From: Saprospiraceae bacterium
Lineage (GTDB): Bacteria > Bacteroidota > Bacteroidia > Chitinophagales > Saprospiraceae
Assembly (NCBI GenBank): GCA_020631355.1
Contig: JAHDHL010000016.1
Location: 1 to 48,430, forward strand
DNA length: 48,430 nucleotides
Direction: 5' to 3'
Shown: positions 43,292-48,430 of the stretch, piece by piece
Numbering within the stretch: position 1 is the first letter of the stretch
How the letters are laid out: the number at the start of each line of letters is the position of its first letter
The notes under the pieces: generated by a model
Told to the model about the DNA's origin: nothing
Databases searched by the model: none
Seen by the model: the letters and a program-made list of their open reading frames with translations, nothing else
Position numbers and translations under genes: made by a program

Positions 43292-43657
43292 TTAGGCTTT
43301 GCTCAATACTTCATTGATGAGTTGCCATCGGCCATCCGTACACTTGAGTTGCGAATTCCCGATTCCATTACCCTCATACAATTGTCCATTGATATATCCT
43401 TTCCAATGATATTCGAATGTAAAGGAGCAGTATTCATCCCCGATTTCTTCCCAATTGATATTTTGCATGGAATAAGCCTCATTCTTAATCGTGGAGAAAT
43501 TCTTCTCGAAAGCAGCTTGTACTGCTGCAAGACCGATATGCAGCGAATTGTCAGAAAAGGTAACCGTAATATCCTCATGCATCAACGGTTCCACTTGTTT
43601 CCAATCCTGCGATGCCAATGCAGCTTCATAACGTGATACTAATTCCTGTGGTGTCAT
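43292..43657 (-). CDS. NTF2-like / SnoaL-type small domain protein
   Basis: 121 residues fitting the cone-shaped NTF2-like fold: N-terminal helices (ELVSRYEAALASQDWKQVEPLMHEDITVTF), a short helix, then four curved strands ending LKCTDGRWQLINEVL. Only short phrases are quoted. Such proteins are hydroxysteroid isomerase or SnoaL-like enzymes, or binding modules; the active-site residues here are not diagnostic. First gene of the four-gene operon with the Crp/Fnr regulator. Confidence 0.72.
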   Translation of the reverse strand: MTPQELVSRYEAALASQDWKQVEPLMHEDITVTFSDNSLHIGLAAVQAAFEKNFSTIKNEAYSMQNINWEEIGDEYCSFTFEYHWKGYINGQLYEGNGIGNSQLKCTDGRWQLINEVLSKA

Positions 43658-43743
43658 ATGCTTATGTAATTCTATGGGAAATAAAGATAATCAAATGATA
43701 GGGTAGGGACTGTATGGTACGATTCCTAAGCAGGGCTTAGGAT

Positions 43744-44178
43744 TCAGGTAGATATGGTATTATTCCCTGACTGCACTACTCGTATGATTTCAATGGATTT
43801 CTTCAATAATCCCATCGCTCCGATACCCAATACCGTAATCCCCGTTGCCAATTCCCTGAGTTCACCCGTCTGGGCGATTACAAGCAAATATATTCCTACA
43901 ATCAGGAGGAAAGCAGTAATCAGTAACAGATAGATGATCCAGATTTTGGCCGCCTTGGGTTTGGCGAATATGGTCTTGGAAAACTTATCGAGATTATCTA
44001 TACCCGCCAAGGAGTTGAAGCTAAGTGCGATTCCCATGAAAATAAGACTCAGATTGACGTCCTGCAACACATCAGCATCAGCTACGATATTGGGCCTGAA
44101 CGTAAAGAACACACCCAATACCAAAAAGGGGAATTGCAGGTAACTGATGTAATAGAATGATTTATAAATCCTATCCAT
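43744..44178 (-). CDS. Four-helix inner-membrane protein
   Basis: 144 residues from the ATG at 44178; the frame is open to 44283 but that start would overlap the upstream phosphatase gene. Four hydrophobic helices (FPFLVLGVFFTF, LSLIFMGIALSF, WIIYLLLITAFLLIVGIYLLV, GITVLGIGAMGLLKK). No signature residues. It starts 14 bases after the PhoD-like gene stop, so the two are cotranscribed. Confidence 0.72.
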   Translation of the reverse strand: MDRIYKSFYYISYLQFPFLVLGVFFTFRPNIVADADVLQDVNLSLIFMGIALSFNSLAGIDNLDKFSKTIFAKPKAAKIWIIYLLLITAFLLIVGIYLLVIAQTGELRELATGITVLGIGAMGLLKKSIEIIRVVQSGNNTIST

Positions 44179-44192
44179 GATAACCGTATGGA

Positions 44193-45350
44193 TTATTTGA
44201 CAACATCGAATTCGCAGGATTCCAAAACCTTGTTCCCTTCTCCCTTGATTTCCATGGTCACCTTTACGGGATTTGCATTCCAATTGATTCTGATGACACC
44301 AAAATTCAGCTTATCCACTTTTTTCCCGACCCTGAACTTATTCACTTCGGGTCTTGGGAATTTTCTGGTATGGGTCATGCCACTGGAAGTGAATTCGTAT
44401 AATGGATGTTTCGTTTCGGGAATATTCACCCTAGAGAATTCAGCATGATGACGGTCACCGCTGATAAGAATGGCACCCGATGGACAGAATGTCTTTATCA
44501 TCTTGAATAGTCGCTTTCTGGATTTCGGATAGTTACCCCATTTTTCAAAACGATGGAATCTGGAAATCACTTGTGTGCCATTCGCAATGATGGTAATGGC
44601 CGCATCATTATTCTTCAATTCACCTGCCAACCATTTCCATTGTGCTTCTCCAAGGATATCCGCTTCCGGGTCCGGGATGTAAACCTTCTGGTCGTCCCTA
44701 CTGACCTTATCCCTGAATGTACGGGTATCCAAAAGGATGATTTTTACTTTTTTCTCACCATCACCCATCGTATAGGCCTGATAGATACCATCTCTTTTTC
44801 TGGTAGGATGATTGTCTGGGACCTCAAGGAATTCAAGGAATACATCCTTGGCTACCTCCTTGCCCTCAAAGAGTTTGGTTCCGTCATTCTTACCATAGTC
44901 ATGGTCATCCCAAGTACCGAGCACATGGGACATTTTCTTGAGTTTCTGATAGCCGATATTCTCATTCTGTGCATCGAATTTGGCCTTTAGGACATCCCTT
45001 TCCGGGGAATCGCCATACACAGCATCTCCCAACCAAATCCAAGCATCAGGTTTCGTTGCCAGAATGGGCCCCCAAAGCGGTTGTGGGAGGTCATGTTTGT
45101 TGCAGGAACCGAATGCCAATACATCCACATCACCCTCAATGGCCAGTTCGGACGCTTCCGAAAAGTAAGACATATCGTCATATGAAACAGGAAGATCCAA
45201 ATCATTGATGTCCTCCAGATTGGCATCACCTCCCTTGGGTGTGAATTCATCACTAACCGGGGTGTCGCCAGAAGTCGCATCTTGGTTCTTCTTATTACAG
45301 GCATTGAAAGTAAGGGCCAGGATAACTAAAATGAAAATATAGTAACGCAT
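44193..45350 (-). CDS. PhoD-like metallophosphatase lipoprotein
   Basis: 385 residues. Lipobox TFNAC (Cys18). PhoD-type alkaline phosphatase/phosphodiesterase motifs in order: LAFGSCN (about 79-85), WLGDAVYGD (about 106-114), GTWDDHDYGKND (about 147-158), LLDTRTFRD (about 210-218) and the distal ISGDRHHAEF (about 298-307); together they supply the metal-binding Asp, Asn and His ligands. PhoD enzymes release phosphate from esters using Ca and Fe. The lipid anchor and first about 75 variable residues place it on the outer membrane or in the periplasm. Cotranscribed with the four-helix membrane protein. Specificity (phosphatase against phospholipase or diesterase) unknown. Confidence 0.92.
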   Translation of the reverse strand: MRYYIFILVILALTFNACNKKNQDATSGDTPVSDEFTPKGGDANLEDINDLDLPVSYDDMSYFSEASELAIEGDVDVLAFGSCNKHDLPQPLWGPILATKPDAWIWLGDAVYGDSPERDVLKAKFDAQNENIGYQKLKKMSHVLGTWDDHDYGKNDGTKLFEGKEVAKDVFLEFLEVPDNHPTRKRDGIYQAYTMGDGEKKVKIILLDTRTFRDKVSRDDQKVYIPDPEADILGEAQWKWLAGELKNNDAAITIIANGTQVISRFHRFEKWGNYPKSRKRLFKMIKTFCPSGAILISGDRHHAEFSRVNIPETKHPLYEFTSSGMTHTRKFPRPEVNKFRVGKKVDKLNFGVIRINWNANPVKVTMEIKGEGNKVLESCEFDVVK

Positions 45351-45491
45351 CTAGATTCTGATTTTAGGAAATGGGATTTTACGATTCTACAATACATATC
45401 CCAACTCCTCCACGAAATGTGCTGGGATAACTTGTATTATCAAGATTAAAGTTATCAATAATATATCAGAATCCTATATGCCCTTTAGGAA

Positions 45492-45833
45492 TCAGCTACC
45501 TCTTTGTCCGGTCTTCTTATTGAAATTGGCATCCTTGACCTTGGGATGGTTCTTGATTTTGTCGAGCATCTTCCTCGGTTCGATGCGTTTGGTATCATAC
45601 GATATCATAATCATGGGAGGGTAGGGAGCAATGCTCTTTTTCAAGGAGGTGCCATAGGTTTCCAAATCTTGGATTAAGGAAGTATGGTCATCCATCGAGT
45701 GCAATTGGATAATGATTTCCGAATCAATGAAGTGTTCGGGTAAGGGGATATTCTTATTCACATTGTCATCCACAATCTTGCAGTTGAATAGCAATACGAA
45801 TACCGATAGGGAGGTCGCCAGTAAGATTCTCAT
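45492..45833 (-). CDS. Small lipoprotein with inhibitor I9-like domain
   Basis: 113 residues from the ATG at 45833; the ORF begins 60 bases upstream but this start gives the signal peptide with lipobox LFNC (Cys18). The mature part (SEIIIQLHSMDDHTSL, PMIMISYDTKRIEPRKMLDKIKNHPKVKDANFN) follows the strand-helix-strand order of inhibitor I9 / subtilisin propeptide domains, including a terminal V-x-x-A-x-F/P-N. I quote only parts. It is not fused to a protease, so it may inhibit one. Not certain. Confidence 0.6.
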   Translation of the reverse strand: MRILLATSLSVFVLLFNCKIVDDNVNKNIPLPEHFIDSEIIIQLHSMDDHTSLIQDLETYGTSLKKSIAPYPPMIMISYDTKRIEPRKMLDKIKNHPKVKDANFNKKTGQRGS

Positions 45834-45932
45834 AAGTATATAACGCTTAGTTTTCTCATTTCTTATGACGATGAAGTTAATGTAGGGTAACATTTACGGG
45901 GAAATGAGAAGCAGAGTAGGCGGATAACGGAC

Positions 45933-45974
45933 AAAAAATATCCCGAATTCCGGATGATTCCGGAATTCGGGATA
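45933..45974 (-). terminator. Strong terminator after the zincin-like gene
   Basis: TATCCCGAATTCCGGA (45939-45954), loop TGAT, TCCGGAATTCGGGATA (45959-45974); perfect 16-base-pair stem. On the minus strand the T run is the complement of A at 45933-45938, so it ends the gene at 45997-46959. Confidence 0.92.
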
Positions 45975-45996
45975 CATCGAACGAGCCACTTATGCC

Positions 45997-46959
45997 TTAT
46001 CTCGTTCTGACTTTTCTCATGCCTTTCTGAACCCAGCTTCCTGCTTGCATCGTTCTCAATACCGGATTCTCATTCCTGATCTGGTCCCTCATGGTCACCA
46101 ATTCTGGGAATTCATACATCAGTTTGACTTTCTGGTCCTTGATTTGATTGCCGGACGGATAATTGTTTTCCACAACGAAGACCGAGAATACTTCCGCAAT
46201 GTCCTCACCCGGATTGGTGGCCGCATAATCCGTTACGAAACGATCCCTGTACTTGTTGTAGAATGCATCGAGGTTATCGCCATAATCAAGGTACTCCTCG
46301 TAGATGTCAGCCCAGCCCAATTCGAATAATTGATTGATATACGAACCCTGCTTGCTACAACCCTCACCCGTATGGAAATTAGGACAACTATTTTCGCTTC
46401 CGCCTACATCTACTTGGGTGGTATTCAATGTCAATACATGTGCATATTCATGTACGATAAGGTAAGCGAAGTCCTCGGTAATGTCCACTTGGTTCAGATT
46501 ACCTATGGCATCAATGGAAAGAGCCATTCTCCATGCACCCAAATTATTCTCATCAATCGGCTCAACGTAGCCTGCCACATCATTCTGTCCGTGGAATACG
46601 ACGAATTCCGTAATGTAGTTCCTGTATTGCGCTGGAATCAATGTGGTGTAGTATTCCCACATCTTGAAATGCGTACCCTCATCCTGTTGGTAAGGTAAGA
46701 AGTCCTCACTCACCTGATGATCCTCTATTTTTGTAATTTGGTCACCATTGATACGGTAACTGGTGAGTAAGATGGTTTCACCATCTGAATGGGAATGGCC
46801 GTGTCCGTCATCGTGGTCACTATCATGGTCTCCTCCATCATCGTACCATTCGTCACCATAATCATTGAAATCGTCTTCGTAGAATCCTTCTTGGTCACAA
46901 GCTACAAACAAGAAGATGAATGCCAATAGAACTGCGAAATCTAATCTTACTTTCTTCAT
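45997..46959 (-). CDS. Zincin-like metalloprotease lipoprotein with His/Asp-rich N-terminus
   Basis: 320 residues. Signal peptide with lipobox LFVAC (Cys21). Residues about 26-58 are almost only Asp, Glu, His, Gly and Ser (for example DGGDHDSDHDDGHGHSHS), which may bind metal or act as a flexible spacer. The body has the zinc motif HEYAH (His170, Glu171, His174) and a downstream GEDIAEVF with Glu256 as the likely third ligand, so a gluzincin-like fold; the family is not identified. Cys192 and Cys201 may pair. It should sit on the cell surface or outer membrane. It ends with a strong terminator. Confidence 0.78.
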   Translation of the reverse strand: MKKVRLDFAVLLAFIFLFVACDQEGFYEDDFNDYGDEWYDDGGDHDSDHDDGHGHSHSDGETILLTSYRINGDQITKIEDHQVSEDFLPYQQDEGTHFKMWEYYTTLIPAQYRNYITEFVVFHGQNDVAGYVEPIDENNLGAWRMALSIDAIGNLNQVDITEDFAYLIVHEYAHVLTLNTTQVDVGGSENSCPNFHTGEGCSKQGSYINQLFELGWADIYEEYLDYGDNLDAFYNKYRDRFVTDYAATNPGEDIAEVFSVFVVENNYPSGNQIKDQKVKLMYEFPELVTMRDQIRNENPVLRTMQAGSWVQKGMRKVRTR

Positions 46960-47319
46960 GATATTCGATTTTAGGTTAGCTTATTTCCTCCTCCCATTCC
47001 TAAGTCCCATTTAGGATTCAGGTGGTTTCAGGGATATGGTTATCCATTGGAAATACGCTATGTTAGTCAAACAAAAATTGCATCATTAAAAAGTAAATCT
47101 CTATACATGTGGTATCGGTTTTGTTGATAACAAGATGCATCATAAATCAGCACTCCGCAGGGGACTTTATACTTTTGTAGGGTTTTATTATACTTTGGTT
47201 GGGATACGAGTTCGAGAACGGTGATGTTGAATGAAAAAAGCCTTTCCGAAAATTTCGGAAAGACTCGATCATAGGGTGTCAGACGGGAGAATCCCCGTCC
47301 CCATATAGAATAAGATGTG
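46960..47319. other. Gene-free region between minus-strand genes
   Basis: Contains the promoter region of the zincin-like gene and, at 47234-47262, the terminator of the next gene. A second small inverted repeat, GACGGG (47282-47287) with CCCGTC (47294-47299), lies just after the latter gene's stop. A TAnnTTTG box on the plus strand near 47170 faces no gene. Confidence 0.4.
47234..47262 (-). terminator. Terminator for the truncated exported protein gene
   Basis: CTTTCCGAAA (47242-47251) and TTTCGGAAAG (47253-47262); effective 8-base-pair stem with a short loop. On the minus strand it is followed by a T run (complement of A at 47234-47239). Confidence 0.75.
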
Positions 47320-48430
47320 TCAGTTCAGTGTAGAAAAATAATTTTCCAGTTCTTTCATGGTATAACTATTGAAACTCAGGTCTTCGAAATTGACATCATG
47401 ACCAATCCTGAAGTTGATTTCAGCCATTTGGGGTTGTTTGGATGAAAACTGGTACACAATCAGCTTGGCTTCCTTGTTTTTGGGTAATTCCCCGAATGAG
47501 AACCCCGTTCCATTAAATGAACCCCTAACGATACTATTATATTCAGGTAATAGGAGTTTATATGAATAATTAGGATGGGAGGTGGCAGGTATGGTTACCA
47601 ATACCTTTTTCCGTTTTGGCAAATGATAAAAACGGTCACAGTTGATATAACCCATCATGGTGGAAGATAGGATATAATAGTTGAATAGGTACTGGTCTGT
47701 ATTGGCACCCAATTCGGTCAAAGATGCATCCAATTCCTCGAAATCTCCCCTGAACGCATTCACGATGGAATCACGGGAGGTGATGCATTTTCTGTATTTC
47801 CTTTCACTTCTTTCATTGAATATCCTAGCCCTTTCCCGGCCTTTCTTACTTCTCCAATATCTGTAATCTTTCCATTGGGAATGAAGGGTGAAGAAATCTA
47901 CGAAACGCCTCCTAAACTTCTTCTTAGACTTACCTATTCTGGCGTAGGACGGACAATGCTCTCCTCCGATACGATTATTGTAGTTCAGGGCATTGATATT
48001 CAGTAAGCTGTTCTTACTCATTACCCCCCAATTCACTTCCCCGTTCTCATCCAGATTCCCCGTGAATGCCTGCATGTCTGTAAAAGTGGATTCATGCATC
48101 TTATTCTTGGGGAATAGAATCTCATAGCTACCTCTTTTTTTCAAGCATAATACTTTCCCATCTTGTAATGCCCTCAACTGTAAGGAACCTGCTGATTGTA
48201 GGATTTTCTGATTAGAATGGGTATTGAAACCTGCCTTCATGAAATCACCCAGGCCATAGTATTCCCTTAGGTGTATGTCAATTGTTCCTTGGATTTCCGC
48301 TTGGGTTTCACAATCACAGAACTCACCTGCACTGAAATTGATGATGGTTCCACGCTTCGTTTGAATGATACCACCCCTTACTGCACTGATGGGAAAAACC
48401 TGCTCCTCAACATCCATTTCCGAATGGAAT
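47320..48430 (-). CDS. Exported protein, 5' end beyond the window (partial)
   Basis: At least 369 residues; a methionine at 48417 is possible but the frame stays open to the edge and the text reads like the inside of a longer protein. An early domain (GIIQTKRGTIINFSAGEFCDCETQAEIQG, then IDIHLREYYGLGDFMKAG) is of a type common in large Bacteroidota exported proteins that otherwise read GT-x-hydrophobic-P-A-x-x-F. The middle is very basic (KSKKKFRRRFVDFF, RSKKGRERARIFNERSERKYRK). The end is beta-rich. I do not recognise the family. Signal peptide probably upstream. Confidence 0.65.
   Translation of the reverse strand, partial: FHSEMDVEEQVFPISAVRGGIIQTKRGTIINFSAGEFCDCETQAEIQGTIDIHLREYYGLGDFMKAGFNTHSNQKILQSAGSLQLRALQDGKVLCLKKRGSYEILFPKNKMHESTFTDMQAFTGNLDENGEVNWGVMSKNSLLNINALNYNNRIGGEHCPSYARIGKSKKKFRRRFVDFFTLHSQWKDYRYWRSKKGRERARIFNERSERKYRKCITSRDSIVNAFRGDFEELDASLTELGANTDQYLFNYYILSSTMMGYINCDRFYHLPKRKKVLVTIPATSHPNYSYKLLLPEYNSIVRGSFNGTGFSFGELPKNKEAKLIVYQFSSKQPQMAEINFRIGHDVNFEDLSFNSYTMKELENYFSTLN

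Noticed and set aside
1-48430. CRISPR arrays, tRNA or rRNA genes, insertion sequences or integrases
   Set aside because: No regularly spaced repeats, no tRNA-like GGTTCGAATCC hairpins, and no transposase or integrase motifs seen on either strand; the CHAT genes therefore have no local CRISPR partner.

Overview
The window looks like a chromosomal piece of a Bacteroidota genome, most likely a Saprospiria-type marine or sediment bacterium (inference; no marker gene settles the genus). Reasons: several proteins end in type IX secretion (T9SS) sorting domains with the PNP motif, MurF and alanine racemase are fused in one protein, lipoproteins and TPR proteins are abundant, start codons lack Shine-Dalgarno sequences, and DNA is moderately AT-rich. 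No rRNA, tRNA, CRISPR array, integrase or transposase was seen.

Layout. 1-5.3 kb: a heptamer tandem repeat, a GNAT acetyltransferase, a haloalkane dehalogenase-like hydrolase, a TPR histidine kinase, a small alpha/beta hydrolase and an HTH protein. 5.4-21.7 kb: mostly housekeeping (PurD, MurF-Alr, ProC, a GlcD-like flavoprotein, DnaG), mixed with a thioredoxin-like exported protein, a peptide-binding protein, a D-aminoacylase and two lipoproteins. 22-32.8 kb: two tandem copies of one four-gene cassette (ECF-like sigma factor, single-pass membrane anti-sigma-like protein, small T9SS-exported two-cysteine protein, exported TPR-CHAT caspase-like protein with a C-terminal membrane anchor). 32.8-40.6 kb: two T9SS proteins, a stand-alone LytTR regulator and a large VIT/vWA/YfaP-like exported protein. 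40.7-48.4 kb: small membrane proteins and lipoproteins, a Crp/Fnr operon, a PhoD-like phosphatase, a zincin-like lipoprotein and a truncated exported protein.

The most interesting result is the cassette pair together with a promoter-like element, ACAGACTTT-N12-ATCTCATArTTGAA. It occurs with identical spacing immediately before the second sigma gene (27470-27507), before a Cys-rich lipoprotein gene (15364-15401) and, on the minus strand, before a 650-residue T9SS protein gene (34957-34993). A weaker relative precedes the first sigma gene. I infer a local sigma-factor regulon of surface proteins. A working model is that the periplasmic TPR-CHAT protease senses a signal, perhaps through the small T9SS protein, and cleaves the anti-sigma protein to release the sigma factor. 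The protease-sigma link resembles, without any CRISPR part, the type III-E system in which TPR-CHAT cleaves Csx30 and affects RpoE. The gene calls are seen in the sequence; the signalling model is inference.
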